A stretch of 64,000 nt of DNA from Carboxylicivirga litoralis (GCF_025499605.1 NZ_JAFMVC010000004.1:186001-250000), one strand, 5' to 3'. Positions 36,816-46,808 are shown, counted from the first letter of the stretch. The notes: generated by a model from the letters alone, not told the origin. Numbers and translations: made by a program.

Positions 36816-39782
36816 ATGAAAAAACATCTTTACAAGTTTGACAAGAATGCTTTGTATCGATTACCATTGCTCATGTTGATGAGTATGTTTTCTGTATTTA
36901 CAGCATTGGCTCAAAACTCAACCATTACAGGAACGGTGACCGATCCGCAAGGAATGGCTATTCCGGGTGTATCAATTAGTGTTAAAGGCACAACCAATGG
37001 CACCATCACAGATATTGATGGACATTACAGCCTGACAGGAGAAATCAACAATGAAAGCACCCTGGTATTCAGTTTTATAGGAATGAAATCTAACGAAATT
37101 GTCGTTGCAGACCAGACTGTTATCAATGTAGTGATGCAGGATGATGTTCATGGTCTAAACGAAGTGATTGTCGTGGGTTATGGTACACAGGAGAAAAAGG
37201 ATATTACCGGTTCTGTGGCGCTGGTTGGTGCTGATGAACTCGAATCGCGACCGAATACACAATTGGGTTCATTAATACAAGGACGTGCCGCAGGTGTACG
37301 CGTTGCATCCAGCTCAGGTAAGCCGTCGCAAGGCTTGAGCATTCGTGTGCGTGGTACCAATTCAATTACAGCAGGCAGTGAGCCTTTATATGTGGTGGAT
37401 GGTATTCCAACCAGCGATACCCGCTCCATTAACCCGGCTGATGTCGAAACCATGACCGTGTTAAAAGATGCTTCATCAGCGGCTATCTATGGAGCACAAG
37501 GGGCTAATGGTGTTGTATTAATCACCACCAAGCAAGGTACAACAGGTAAACCACGTGTTACATTAGATGCCTATACTGGCTTCTCTGAAGTGTGGAATAC
37601 ATTAGATGTTTTAAATGGTGAGCAGTACCGCGATTTGATGACAGAGATGGGCCAATCGACCGATTGGAACCGCTATAATAAAAACACCGACTGGCAGAAT
37701 GAAATCTTTCAGCGAGGTGTGTCGCAAAACTACCAGCTATCGTTAAGTGGTAAAAGTGAAAGTACCAGTTACTATGTATCTGGCGGCTGGGTGCAGCAGG
37801 TTGGTGCTGTGAGAAGTTCTGAAATGGATCGTGCCAACTTTAAAGTGAACCTCGATCAGGAGGTCAATGACTGGCTGAGTATAGGTACTCGCATTGCCTA
37901 TACCAAATACCGCGATGTGGACGTAAATGATAACAACGCCATCAACCAGGGCGGTGTGATTACAGGTGTTATCAACACACCATCTGTCATCGATATTTAT
38001 AATGAAGACGGTACTTTCACCAGCAACCCTTTTCAAAACTGGGAGAACCCGGTTGCCAGCACCGATGGTTCCGACCGCGAATACCGTCAGGAGCGTTTCT
38101 TAGGGAACCTTTATCTGAAAGTGGACTTTTTAAAACATTTTAGTTTTAAATCGAACTTTGGTGTGGATTACAGTAATGGTATATACGATTATTTCTTAGA
38201 CCCGTATCGTACCAGCTACGGACGTGCCAAGAAGGGTATTGGCACCAACAATACAGATCGTTCCAACTATTGGATGGCAGAAAATATTTTATCATATAAT
38301 AAAAAGTTGGGCAAGCATAATATTGAAGCATTAGCAGGTAATGTAGTGCAGAAATACCTTTGGGAGAATGCCTACATCACCACTGAGAACTTTGCCAGTG
38401 ATGGTGTTCAAACAACCAATGGCGGATCAATCATCGCCTCTGCTGGTAATACAAAGTCTGAAAAGTCTAATGTATCGTATATTAGCCGACTCAATTATGC
38501 CTTCGACGATAAGTACCTGTTGACCGCTAACTTCCGTGCCGATGCATCCAGTGTTTTTGGTGATGATAACCGTTGGGGATATTTTCCATCGTTTTCTGCC
38601 GGATGGCGCATCTCTCACGAGGGTTTTATGGAAGGCTTTGATTTTCTGAACGACCTGAAGATACGCGCCGGTTGGGGTATTGTTGGTAACGATCAAATTC
38701 GCAATTATGCTTATTATGGTACAGTGGGTTCTAACAATTATCCAATAGGTGGCACCCTAATGCCGGGAACATATCCGAATGCCATGGATAATAACAGCCT
38801 GAAATGGGAAGAATCGGAGCAAACAAACATTGGTTTGGATGTGAGTGTGTTAAACGGGCGTATTCAATTAACAACCGATGCCTATTTACGAAAAACACGT
38901 GACTTATTGTTAGATGCTCCGCTGCCTACCAGTACCGGGTTTAGTGCGGCCTTGCAAAATATTGGTAACCTGGAAAATAAAGGTCTGGAGTTCAGTCTGA
39001 ATACCGTGAATATTGATAAAGAGGTCAAGTGGAGCAGTACCTTCAATATTTCATTTAACGAAAATGAAGTGACCAATTTAGTTGTTGAAAGCCTGCCTAT
39101 GGGTAATATTGCAGGAAGGGGCGAAGCCATTCTCTTAGAAGAAGGCCAGTCATTAGGTACCTTATATGGCTACGTTTGGGGCGGTGTTGACCCAGCTACC
39201 GGTAATGCTTACTACGTTGATAAAAATGGTGAAAGTACCTTTACGCCTGATGCTGACGATCGCACCATAATTGGTAATGCCAACCCTGATTTCTTCTATG
39301 GATTAAACAATACAGTTAGCTATAAAGGTATCGGCTTAACTGTTTTCTTAGAAGGTGCTTATGGTAACGACATGTTGAATGCCACCCGCATTGATTCGGA
39401 AGGTATGACGGATCCTAAAAACCAGTTATTGGCCGTTAATAAACGCTGGCGACAGCCCGGTGATATAACTGACGTTCCTAAAGCCAGTTGGGCCAATACC
39501 GATAATTCACGTATTTCAACGCGCTTTATCGAGGATGGTTCTTACTTGCGTGTTAAAACCATCACGCTAAGCTACGATTTGCCACAGAGCATTTTGTCAA
39601 AAGTAAACTTAGCGAATGTACGCGTGTATGCTACGGGCGAAAACCTGCTGACACTAACTGATTATTCAGGTTTTGACCCGGAAGTAAATGCCTTTGGCGG
39701 TTCTAATACCATGCAGGGTATCGACTACGGCACCTATCCACAAACGCGAAATATTATTTTCGGATTGAACGTTACTTTCTAA
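36816..39782 (+). CDS. SusC/RagA-family TonB-linked glycan importer
   Basis: A 988-residue receptor with an N-terminal signal segment (LYRLPLLMLMSMFSVFTALAQ), a carboxypeptidase-regulatory-like domain (about 35-110, ITGTVTDPQGMAIPGVSISV), the SusC motif NEVIVVGYGTQEKKDITGSV, a plug domain and a barrel ending IIFGLNVTF. It has no STN domain, so it is not a FecA-type transducer; the DUF6377 protein upstream provides regulation. It forms the outer-membrane import complex with the SusD encoded 18 bases downstream. The genes after it suggest beta-1,6-glucan oligosaccharides as cargo. Confidence 0.95.
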   Translation: MKKHLYKFDKNALYRLPLLMLMSMFSVFTALAQNSTITGTVTDPQGMAIPGVSISVKGTTNGTITDIDGHYSLTGEINNESTLVFSFIGMKSNEIVVADQTVINVVMQDDVHGLNEVIVVGYGTQEKKDITGSVALVGADELESRPNTQLGSLIQGRAAGVRVASSSGKPSQGLSIRVRGTNSITAGSEPLYVVDGIPTSDTRSINPADVETMTVLKDASSAAIYGAQGANGVVLITTKQGTTGKPRVTLDAYTGFSEVWNTLDVLNGEQYRDLMTEMGQSTDWNRYNKNTDWQNEIFQRGVSQNYQLSLSGKSESTSYYVSGGWVQQVGAVRSSEMDRANFKVNLDQEVNDWLSIGTRIAYTKYRDVDVNDNNAINQGGVITGVINTPSVIDIYNEDGTFTSNPFQNWENPVASTDGSDREYRQERFLGNLYLKVDFLKHFSFKSNFGVDYSNGIYDYFLDPYRTSYGRAKKGIGTNNTDRSNYWMAENILSYNKKLGKHNIEALAGNVVQKYLWENAYITTENFASDGVQTTNGGSIIASAGNTKSEKSNVSYISRLNYAFDDKYLLTANFRADASSVFGDDNRWGYFPSFSAGWRISHEGFMEGFDFLNDLKIRAGWGIVGNDQIRNYAYYGTVGSNNYPIGGTLMPGTYPNAMDNNSLKWEESEQTNIGLDVSVLNGRIQLTTDAYLRKTRDLLLDAPLPTSTGFSAALQNIGNLENKGLEFSLNTVNIDKEVKWSSTFNISFNENEVTNLVVESLPMGNIAGRGEAILLEEGQSLGTLYGYVWGGVDPATGNAYYVDKNGESTFTPDADDRTIIGNANPDFFYGLNNTVSYKGIGLTVFLEGAYGNDMLNATRIDSEGMTDPKNQLLAVNKRWRQPGDITDVPKASWANTDNSRISTRFIEDGSYLRVKTITLSYDLPQSILSKVNLANVRVYATGENLLTLTDYSGFDPEVNAFGGSNTMQGIDYGTYPQTRNIIFGLNVTF

Positions 39783-39800
39783 TTCAAAAAACGGACTACG

Positions 39801-41297
39801 ATGAAGATTACAACATATATAATTGGAAGTTTAATCGCACTATCGGCCTGGTCGTGTGACGATTTCCTTGAACTGGAACCCATATCGGAAGAAACAACAG
39901 CCAGTGCTTACGACAAGCTAAGTCAGATTGAGGCTGCTTTAACAGGTACCTACGAATCATTCCAGTCGGATGCCTACGTATGGAATAATGTGCAATTTCA
40001 GGATGTACGCGCTGATAACCACTATGCTGGTGGTGACAACCCTTCGTTTTACGAAGTGGATTATCTCGATATTTCTGCCACTAACGATAAAGTGAATCAA
40101 AGTTGGGGCAATATGTTTAACGCCATCTTAAAGGCTAACATAGTTATGGAACGCGTTCATGGAGTGACAGATCCCCTATTAACTGAGAGCCGTAAAAATG
40201 AAATTATTGGAGAAGCCTTGTTTTTAAGAGCTTACCATTACTACAACCTGGTTAATTTGTTTGGTGGTGTGCCCATCATTTTGGAAGCAACCAAATCAAC
40301 CGATGCCGGAAGTGTTAATATTCCCCGCTCAACAGTTGAAGAGGTTTTTGCACAGATTATCTTGGACTTAGACGAAGCCAGAAAATTATTGCCCGATACG
40401 TATGGAAACGATGCCAGTGTTAATAAAGCACGTGCCACGACAGGTGCAGCCTGGGCATTGATGGCCAAGGCTTATGCACAAAAGCCAACACCGGAGTATA
40501 ATAAAGTGTTGGAGTGCATTGCCGAAGTGGACAAAAGTGCTGCGAATTACAAATTGATTGATTACGCACATTTATTCGATGGTGCTCACTACAACAATGA
40601 GGAGTCCATCATAGAAGTGCAGTGGTTAGCTGGTTCTGATGGTAACTGGGGCCCTCAGATGTTACTACCACCATCTGTCAGTGGTGATGAATGGCGCAAG
40701 TTTGTAACACCGTCCAAAGATTTAGTGGCTGCTTTTGATGCTGAAGGCGATGAGATTCGAAAAAAGGCCACCATCCTGTTCGAAAATGTGGCATGGATTG
40801 ATGAGTATTACGGCATTCAAGAACCAACAATCGATACTCCTAAACCCAACAATGTTGCCTTTAGTTACAAATGGAAAAATGCTGCCGGATGGTCGAGTGG
40901 CGACCGTCAATACTTATTGCGCTATGGTGATATTGTTTTGTTAAAGGCCGAAGCACTTAATGAAACAGGAGAGCTGGGATTAGCTGCTAATGAAGTCAAT
41001 CGCATCCGTAATAGGGTGTCATTAGATGATTTAACTGCTGAACAGAAAAGTTCTAAAGAAGTGATGCGTCAAACCATTTTGAAGGAACGTCGCCTGGAAT
41101 TGGCACAGGAAGCTCAGCGCTGGGATGATTTGGTGCGCTATGGTGTGGTGGTTGAAACCATGAATAACCTGGTGGAAATTGATCTGCGCGATGGACAAGC
41201 CATTGATTACAATATGACGAGCGATAAAATTTATCTGCCGATTCCTCAACAGGAGCTGGACAGAAACCCCAACTTAACGCCTAATCCATCGAACTAA
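39801..41297 (+). CDS. SusD/RagB-family glycan-binding lipoprotein
   Basis: A 498-residue surface lipoprotein with lipobox C19 (SAWSCDDFLE). The N-terminal helices include the TPR-like SusD core (EIIGEALFLRAYHYYNLVNLFGGVPI), and the C-terminal RagB part has EVNRIRNRV and ERRLELAQEAQRWDDLVRYG, followed by YLPIPQQELDRNPNLTPNP, a hallmark ending. It acts as the lid of the SusC barrel and binds the target glycan. It lies 18 bases after susC. Confidence 0.95.
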   Translation: MKITTYIIGSLIALSAWSCDDFLELEPISEETTASAYDKLSQIEAALTGTYESFQSDAYVWNNVQFQDVRADNHYAGGDNPSFYEVDYLDISATNDKVNQSWGNMFNAILKANIVMERVHGVTDPLLTESRKNEIIGEALFLRAYHYYNLVNLFGGVPIILEATKSTDAGSVNIPRSTVEEVFAQIILDLDEARKLLPDTYGNDASVNKARATTGAAWALMAKAYAQKPTPEYNKVLECIAEVDKSAANYKLIDYAHLFDGAHYNNEESIIEVQWLAGSDGNWGPQMLLPPSVSGDEWRKFVTPSKDLVAAFDAEGDEIRKKATILFENVAWIDEYYGIQEPTIDTPKPNNVAFSYKWKNAAGWSSGDRQYLLRYGDIVLLKAEALNETGELGLAANEVNRIRNRVSLDDLTAEQKSSKEVMRQTILKERRLELAQEAQRWDDLVRYGVVVETMNNLVEIDLRDGQAIDYNMTSDKIYLPIPQQELDRNPNLTPNPSN

Positions 41298-41309
41298 ATT
41301 ACGACGACC

Positions 41310-43010
41310 ATGAAAAAATTAAATAAGCATATAATATGGCTATTAATGGCCATACTCACCCTTCATGCCTGCGAAGAAGAAAGTAATTTGCAATCAGAAG
41401 GTAACTGGGAGCTAAGCGCTCCATCGGCATTACCCTTGAATGAGGATAATAAATTAGAACTCGACCAGTCCAATCCACATGGAAAAGTGGTGTTTAATTG
41501 GGAAGCCGCTGTTTCATCGGCCCGTTATGGAGTTTATTATACGGTCGTTATCGATTCATTGGAAGCAAAAGATGAAAGCCATCCAATCATTACTTTTCAA
41601 GCCTTGGAAGGTGGTAAAAGCACCAGCGCCACCATCACCAACCTGGAATTGAATGATGCTTTGTATATGGCAGGTTTTAATCCGGATGAAGAATTAGCAT
41701 TGCAATGGCGCGTTGAGGCCAGCTGCTTATCAAAAACATCAGCCGACAATGATGAAATGACCATCATCCGCTACGATGATGATAAGCTGTTTCTGTCTGG
41801 TGCTGCCACAGAAGTAGGCAATAATACCAGCAAAGCCATCCAATTAATGCGTCTGAAGAATAATGCTGGTGAGAAACTGAAGTTATATGAGGTATATACC
41901 AAGTTAACTGCCAATGATGGCTTCATGATTTATAATGGCCGCAGTGATAATGCCATCGCTTATGGATTGGATACTGATGGTAACATCGTGCGCGACGGGC
42001 AGCCAATTACGGTTGATGAAGAAGGTATCTATCGTATCAATATTGACTTTGAAGCCATGAGTATCAGTTTCTATAAGCTAAATGCTTTGTCACTTATAGG
42101 TGCTCCTTTTGAAAACGGCTGGGATGCCGATGAAGACCTGGAATACCAGGGGCTGGGAGTTTGGCAATCAGATATTAGCTTTGTTAAATCAGGTAATTTT
42201 ATCATTCGGGCTAATAATGGATGGGAAGGTATCATCAAGCATAAAGCCGGCACTGCCAATGAGGCGATTGGCGAAGACTTTGCTAATAATAACGACATTG
42301 CTATTGATGATTTTCAGCAGGATGAAGCAGGGTTTTATACCGTAACTTTAACACTAACAGGCGAGGAGTATACCTTGAAACTGGAAAAAGCACCTGAGCA
42401 ACGCTTGTATATGTTTGTGAATGGTACCGACAGCTACGAACTAAGTATGGTTGGCGATGGCGTATTTACCACTACGGCTTACATGGCTTTACAAAGCTCA
42501 GATCAAATAAGCATCAATACCGAGGCTGACGGCAGCGGAATCAATTATAGTGTTGCTGAAATTAACGGTGAAGGAAGCGGAGATAAAGTAGAAGGGACGG
42601 TTGAACTAAGCGAAGGAGAAGCTGCCTTTAATACCAATACCGATCAGGCTTACGGTTTTACCATTGATGTCAACGCCGGCGAATTAAAATGGCACTATTA
42701 CAACATGAAATTATTCCATTGGGACGATGATGCCGATGGAGGTTGGGATGAGCGTTATGAGATAGAGATGACTTATGTTCATCCGTATACCTTCAGTGCG
42801 TCAGCCGAATTATTTGCAACGCACGAGTCGAAGTTCAATTCGCCTTGGGATGTATCCTTTGGAGCCGATGATGAAACAGCGATGAGTGGCACGATGACAA
42901 ACCAGGGGGGGAGTAACTTTAAAAATATCGCCACCGATGGTAATTATGCTGTCACAATCACTGTAGCACCAGATTACTCGACCGGAACCTATGAATTTGT
43001 ATCACAATAA
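41310..43010 (+). CDS. SusE/SusF-like surface glycan-binding lipoprotein
   Basis: A 566-residue lipoprotein with lipobox C21 (LTLHACEEES). Residues ~30-160 form the SusE-type N-terminal Ig-like domain (FNWEAAVSSARYGVYYTVVID, LQWRVEASC). The following ~400 residues contain three to four beta-sandwich modules of SusE/F carbohydrate-binding type (for example LSLIGAPFENGWDADEDL and MKLFHWDDDADGGWDERYEI). It probably captures polysaccharide at the cell surface. It starts 12 bases after susD. A hairpin follows its stop (43022-43054). Confidence 0.82.
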   Translation: MKKLNKHIIWLLMAILTLHACEEESNLQSEGNWELSAPSALPLNEDNKLELDQSNPHGKVVFNWEAAVSSARYGVYYTVVIDSLEAKDESHPIITFQALEGGKSTSATITNLELNDALYMAGFNPDEELALQWRVEASCLSKTSADNDEMTIIRYDDDKLFLSGAATEVGNNTSKAIQLMRLKNNAGEKLKLYEVYTKLTANDGFMIYNGRSDNAIAYGLDTDGNIVRDGQPITVDEEGIYRINIDFEAMSISFYKLNALSLIGAPFENGWDADEDLEYQGLGVWQSDISFVKSGNFIIRANNGWEGIIKHKAGTANEAIGEDFANNNDIAIDDFQQDEAGFYTVTLTLTGEEYTLKLEKAPEQRLYMFVNGTDSYELSMVGDGVFTTTAYMALQSSDQISINTEADGSGINYSVAEINGEGSGDKVEGTVELSEGEAAFNTNTDQAYGFTIDVNAGELKWHYYNMKLFHWDDDADGGWDERYEIEMTYVHPYTFSASAELFATHESKFNSPWDVSFGADDETAMSGTMTNQGGSNFKNIATDGNYAVTITVAPDYSTGTYEFVSQ

Positions 43011-43021
43011 ATGATTTTGTG

Positions 43022-43054
43022 GGAGTCCGGTATAACAAACTTTCACCGGGCTCC
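43022..43054 (+). promoter_or_regulatory. Intercistronic hairpin between the SusE-like and GH30 genes
   Basis: 10-bp stem GGAGTCCGGT (43022-43031) / ACCGGGCTCC (43045-43054), one G-U pair, followed by TTTATT. It can act as partial terminator or stabiliser of the susCDE message and supports the GH30 start at 43077, downstream of it. Confidence 0.6.
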
Positions 43055-43076
43055 TTTATTAATAATCTGCAGGAAG

Positions 43077-44531
43077 ATGAATCAAAAAATTAAAAGTTTA
43101 ATCACTCCCCTTATATTAATCACTGTATTGGGACTTATGGGAGCCCGATGCAAAAAAGAAGACAGTGTAGCACCGCCTCCACCGCCAGTTGTGCCTGATG
43201 TCATGGATATAACAATGCGTTTATCAAGCTATGATGGTACCAGTAAGTTTAACGAACAAGATATTCAATTCTATCCGGTTGAACCCAATAACAATACCAC
43301 AATAACCATTACTCCCGAGACTAAATACCAGGAGATGGATGGTTTTGGTTATAGTTTAACAGGTGGTAGTGCCATGCATCTGAAAAATATGAGCGATAGC
43401 AAGCGTAGTCAGCTCTTATACGAATTGTTTAATGATGAAGATGACAATATTGGTGTAAGTTATTTACGCATCAGTATTGGTGCTTCTGATTTAGATGCAG
43501 CTCCTTTTTCGTACAACGACCTGCCAGTTGGACAGACAGACGAGGACATGACACAGTTTTCGCTGGCACCAGATAAAGATTACCTGATACCGGTGCTTAA
43601 AGAAATTTTAGCCATTAATCCGGATATTAAAATCCTGGGCTCGCCATGGTCGCCGCCTACGTGGATGAAAACCAATGGAGCCACTAAAGGGGGGGAGCTG
43701 AAGCAAGAGTATTATCCGGCTTATGCGAAGTATTTTGTGAAATATGTGCAGGAGATGCAGAAAGAAGGCATTATCATAGATGCTATCACCATTCAGAACG
43801 AACCCTTGCACCCGGGTAATAACCCAAGCTTGTATATGCCGGCCAGTGACCAGGCCGAGTTTATCAAAACAGCTTTAGGACCGGCTTTTAAGGCCGCTAA
43901 TATCAGCACCAAAATTATTGTTTACGACCATAATGCTGATAAGCCAGAGTACCCGATTTCCATCCTGAATGACGCCGACGCCAAGCAATACATCGATGGT
44001 TCAGCCTTTCATTTATATGGAGGTGATATCAGTAACCTGAGCCAGGTGCACAACGCTCACCCTGATAAGAGCTTGTATTTTACCGAACAGTGGATTGGCG
44101 CGCCTGGTAGCTTTGGTAACGACATGGCTTGGCATACAAAAAATTTGATTATTGGTGCGCCGCGTAACTGGTGCCGCAATGTGTTGGAGTGGAACCTGGC
44201 TGCCAACTCAGCTCTTGAGCCCCATACCGACGGTGGCTGTACCGAGTGTTTAGGTGCATTAACCATTGATGGTGATAATGTAGTGCGCAACCCGGCCTAT
44301 TACATCATTGCACACGCTGCTAAGTACGTACGTCCGGGCTCGGTTCGAATAGAATCCAATATGCCTGGTAGTTTACCCAACGTGGCTTACCTGACGCCGG
44401 ATAACGAAATTGTTGTTATTGTATTGAACGATAGTGATAACGAACAGTCATTCAACATCGAATTGGGTGAGCAATTAACCAGTACGAAGCTGGCTGCTAA
44501 GGCTGTGGCAACCATTGTTTGGAAGCAATAA
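43077..44531 (+). CDS. GH30 endo-beta-1,6-glucanase (GH30_3-like)
   Basis: A 484-residue lipoprotein (lipobox C25, MGARCKKED) followed by a Pro-rich linker. The GH30 (beta/alpha)8 core starts at YQEMDGFGYSLTGGSAMHL; the acid/base is E242 (TIQNEPL) and the nucleophile E337 (YFTEQW). The GYSLTGGSA and SPWSPPTWMK features and the sequence as a whole resemble subfamily 3, which is mostly endo-beta-1,6-glucanase. ATG 43077 is chosen because it gives a proper signal peptide. As a cell-surface lipoprotein it would cut the glycan for SusCD import. Subfamily assignment from memory. Confidence 0.8.
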   Translation: MNQKIKSLITPLILITVLGLMGARCKKEDSVAPPPPPVVPDVMDITMRLSSYDGTSKFNEQDIQFYPVEPNNNTTITITPETKYQEMDGFGYSLTGGSAMHLKNMSDSKRSQLLYELFNDEDDNIGVSYLRISIGASDLDAAPFSYNDLPVGQTDEDMTQFSLAPDKDYLIPVLKEILAINPDIKILGSPWSPPTWMKTNGATKGGELKQEYYPAYAKYFVKYVQEMQKEGIIIDAITIQNEPLHPGNNPSLYMPASDQAEFIKTALGPAFKAANISTKIIVYDHNADKPEYPISILNDADAKQYIDGSAFHLYGGDISNLSQVHNAHPDKSLYFTEQWIGAPGSFGNDMAWHTKNLIIGAPRNWCRNVLEWNLAANSALEPHTDGGCTECLGALTIDGDNVVRNPAYYIIAHAAKYVRPGSVRIESNMPGSLPNVAYLTPDNEIVVIVLNDSDNEQSFNIELGEQLTSTKLAAKAVATIVWKQ

Positions 44532-44612
44532 AGAAATTTCATTCTCCTTCAGTTCCGTGGGCATGTGCCTGAAAGGCGATGGGAATAAATATGAATCAAA
44601 AACAACAAACAG

Positions 44613-46079
44613 ATGAAATATTACATAGCATTAGTGGCGGCCTCTTTATTGATGGCTTGTTCGCCTAAAGCAAAGGAGACAGGGGCTGAACCGAATAAGA
44701 ATTTGAACTTCAGCCTGGAAAATAAGAACCTGACTGTTTATGAAACATCAAAAGCAGGAGACGAACGTTTGGCTTTAAAAGGAACAAAAAACTTTGGTAT
44801 GGCTGGACAACCCCTGGAAACGGAAATAGCCGTTTTTGTTAATCCCGATAAACAGTTTCAGACTTTTATTGGAATTGGAGGTGCTATCACCGATGCTTCT
44901 GCTGAAGTGTTTTATAAGCTGTCGGAAGAAAATCAAAAACAACTGATGGATGCCTATTATGGCGCCGATGGTATCGATTACACCTTGTTGCGCACAACCA
45001 TTCACAGTTGCGATTTTGCCAGTAAAAGTTATACGTATATCGAAGAAGGCGACAAAGAGCTGAAGACCTTTTCTATTGAACATGACCAGAAGGAACGTAT
45101 TCCAATGATTAAACGTGCCATGGCGCAGGCCTCCCAACCGTTGCTGTTTTATGTAACTCCATGGAGTCCGCCAGCCTTTATGAAAGGTCGTGAGCATATG
45201 TTACAAGGTGGTAAGTTGTTACCCGAATTTTACCAGTCGTGGGCCAATTACTACGCGAAGTTTATCAAAGCCTACGAGGCTGAAGGCATGCCTGTATGGG
45301 GATTAACGATACAGAACGAACCAATGGCCGTGCAAACATGGGAATCGTGTGTTTATACAGCCGAAGAAGAGCGCGATTTTCTGAAAAATTACCTGGGGCC
45401 TACATTGGAGAGAGAAGGGCTAGGAGATAAAAACATCGTGGTATGGGACCATAACCGCGATTTAATTTCGCAGCGGGCCAATACCATTTTTGGCGACCCT
45501 GAAGCTGCTAAATATGCCTGGGGTATTGGCTTTCACTGGTATGAGCGTTGGGCCGGTGGAGAATCAATGTGGCGCAACCTGCGTAACGTAAAGGAGTCGT
45601 TCCCGGATAAGCAACTGTTGTTTACCGAAGGTTGTATTGAAGCTTTTGACGAGAAGGAATATGAGCGCTGGTCCAATGCTGAACGCTACGGTACGTCCAT
45701 GATTAATGACTTCAACTGTGGTACAGCCGGCTGGACCGACTGGAACATCCTTCTTGACCATACCGGTGGCCCTAACCATGTAGGTAATTTCTGCTTTGCA
45801 CCAGTACATGCCGATACGCGCACCGACGAGTTGATTTTCACGCCATCGTATTATTACATTGGTCACTTTTCTAAATTTATTCGTCCTGGCGCCAAGCGTA
45901 TCAGCACCACTACCAGTCGTAGTCATATCAATAGCACATCGTTCCTTAATACTGACGGTAGCATGGTGACTGTGGTGATGAATTCTACTGAAGACCCCAT
46001 CAACTATAAGGTGATCATTGGTGAGCAACAAACAGAATTGGAGATACCAGCTCATGGCATTCATACTTTAGTTTACTAA
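44613..46079 (+). CDS. GH30 beta-glucosidase-like enzyme (GH30_1-like)
   Basis: A 488-residue lipoprotein with lipobox C16 (LLMACSPKA). The GH30 core begins FIGIGGAITDASAEVFYKLS, a glucosylceramidase-like motif; the acid/base is E236 (TIQNEPM) and the nucleophile E339 (LFTEGC). The C-terminal beta domain ends in LEIPAHGIHTLVY. It differs clearly from the preceding GH30 and looks like subfamily 1 (beta-glucosidase/beta-xylosidase/glucosylceramidase). It probably releases glucose from the oligosaccharides in the periplasm, a task done by a GH3 in some other beta-1,6-glucan loci. Confidence 0.82.
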   Translation: MKYYIALVAASLLMACSPKAKETGAEPNKNLNFSLENKNLTVYETSKAGDERLALKGTKNFGMAGQPLETEIAVFVNPDKQFQTFIGIGGAITDASAEVFYKLSEENQKQLMDAYYGADGIDYTLLRTTIHSCDFASKSYTYIEEGDKELKTFSIEHDQKERIPMIKRAMAQASQPLLFYVTPWSPPAFMKGREHMLQGGKLLPEFYQSWANYYAKFIKAYEAEGMPVWGLTIQNEPMAVQTWESCVYTAEEERDFLKNYLGPTLEREGLGDKNIVVWDHNRDLISQRANTIFGDPEAAKYAWGIGFHWYERWAGGESMWRNLRNVKESFPDKQLLFTEGCIEAFDEKEYERWSNAERYGTSMINDFNCGTAGWTDWNILLDHTGGPNHVGNFCFAPVHADTRTDELIFTPSYYYIGHFSKFIRPGAKRISTTTSRSHINSTSFLNTDGSMVTVVMNSTEDPINYKVIIGEQQTELEIPAHGIHTLVY

Positions 46080-46157
46080 CCTGAGTTCAAAATTTTACGC
46101 CGGACTCCGGTATATAATTCCCGATTATCATTATTGATACACAAACGCAAATGCAAG

Positions 46158-46183
46158 AGGGAGTCGAAAGACTCCCTTTTTTT
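46158..46183 (+). terminator. Terminator of the beta-glucan PUL
   Basis: Perfect 8-bp stem AGGGAGTC (46158-46165) / GACTCCCT (46170-46177), GAAA tetraloop, then TTTTTTT. Confidence 0.85.
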
Positions 46184-46440
46184 GTAGATAAAAAGTTAAG
46201 GCTGAAGTCATACGTCTTGTTTTTACAGTAAACATAAGCACTCAACGCATTGAAGTCAATGACTGTAATTGCATTGTGATTGGCGGTTTGTTTAATGTTC
46301 AGAAATACAAGCCTATAGGTATTTGCTTTTGGGCCAGAAGCAGGGTTCCTATCTATTCAAGCGTTATCAAAATATTTGATTTAGTCCTTTAAGGAAGTTT
46401 TTAGTGCGGTTTAGCTAAAAAAATGCCTCTTTTTGCCTTT
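46184..46440. other. AT-rich intergenic segment
   Basis: About 260 bases without a recognisable gene between the PUL terminator and the GC-rich block. It would contain any promoter for the structured block that follows; no consensus TAnnTTTG was found. Confidence 0.4.
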
Positions 46441-46643
46441 TACGTGGACTGAATAGGAGTCAAATACCTATCTGCAATGGTGTTTTACCGGAAGCGCTTC
46501 GGCAATTTGTCGACTACGCGCGTAAGCGAAGAAGAACCGAAGAACTGCCAAATAAGTGCCGAGCCAGTTCCATGCATGCTTGCTTGGGGGCAGCCAACAT
46601 CGCCGAAGGACGGGAAGGAAGTTGAAAAGCAGACTTCCTTTTT
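46441..46643 (+). ncRNA. Candidate structured RNA of unknown class
   Basis: A GC-richer block embedded in AT-rich DNA, ending in a rho-independent terminator (46616-46643). It has nested complementarity: CCGAAG-type pairs around 46489-46502, CGGCA/TGCCG and ATTTG/CAAAT framing 46500-46562 with an AAG bulge, and GAACTG/CAGTTC inside. The only ORF across it (ATG 46477) looks like noise. I could not match it to SRP RNA, 6S, tmRNA, RNase P or a known riboswitch. It precedes the sigma factor gene by about 200 bases. Confidence 0.4.
46616..46643 (+). terminator. Terminator of the structured block
   Basis: Perfect 7-bp stem AGGAAGT (46616-46622) / ACTTCCT (46633-46639) followed by TTTTT. No recognised gene ends here, which argues for an RNA transcript upstream. 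Confidence 0.7.
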
Positions 46644-46778
46644 ACTACTACACATTTAAGATTATCACATTTTATAAGGATAATGTGATAGGTTTCACAT
46701 AGCTTGTATGTAATTGAATAAGTTGAGTTTATGTTGTAATGAATGATTTAATCAAAGCAGATGGTTACAAAGAGTTGC

Positions 46779-46808
46779 TTGATTGAGCAACATAAATGTA
46801 TATATTTG
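46779..46808 (+). promoter_or_regulatory. Bacteroidota-type promoter of the ECF sigma gene
   Basis: TTG (46779-46781), 19 bases, TATATTTG (46801-46808): a full match to TTG-N17-23-TAnnTTTG. Predicted start of transcription is near 46814, with a leader of about 26 bases to the ATG at 46840. Confidence 0.75.

Noticed and set aside
46590-46630. SRP RNA-like GGAAGGAAG words
   Set aside because: The characteristic asymmetric loop and GGAA tetraloop stem of SRP RNA do not form around them.
46477-46659. 60-codon ORF across the GC-rich block
   Set aside because: It resembles no protein, runs through the terminator stem and has an atypical composition.
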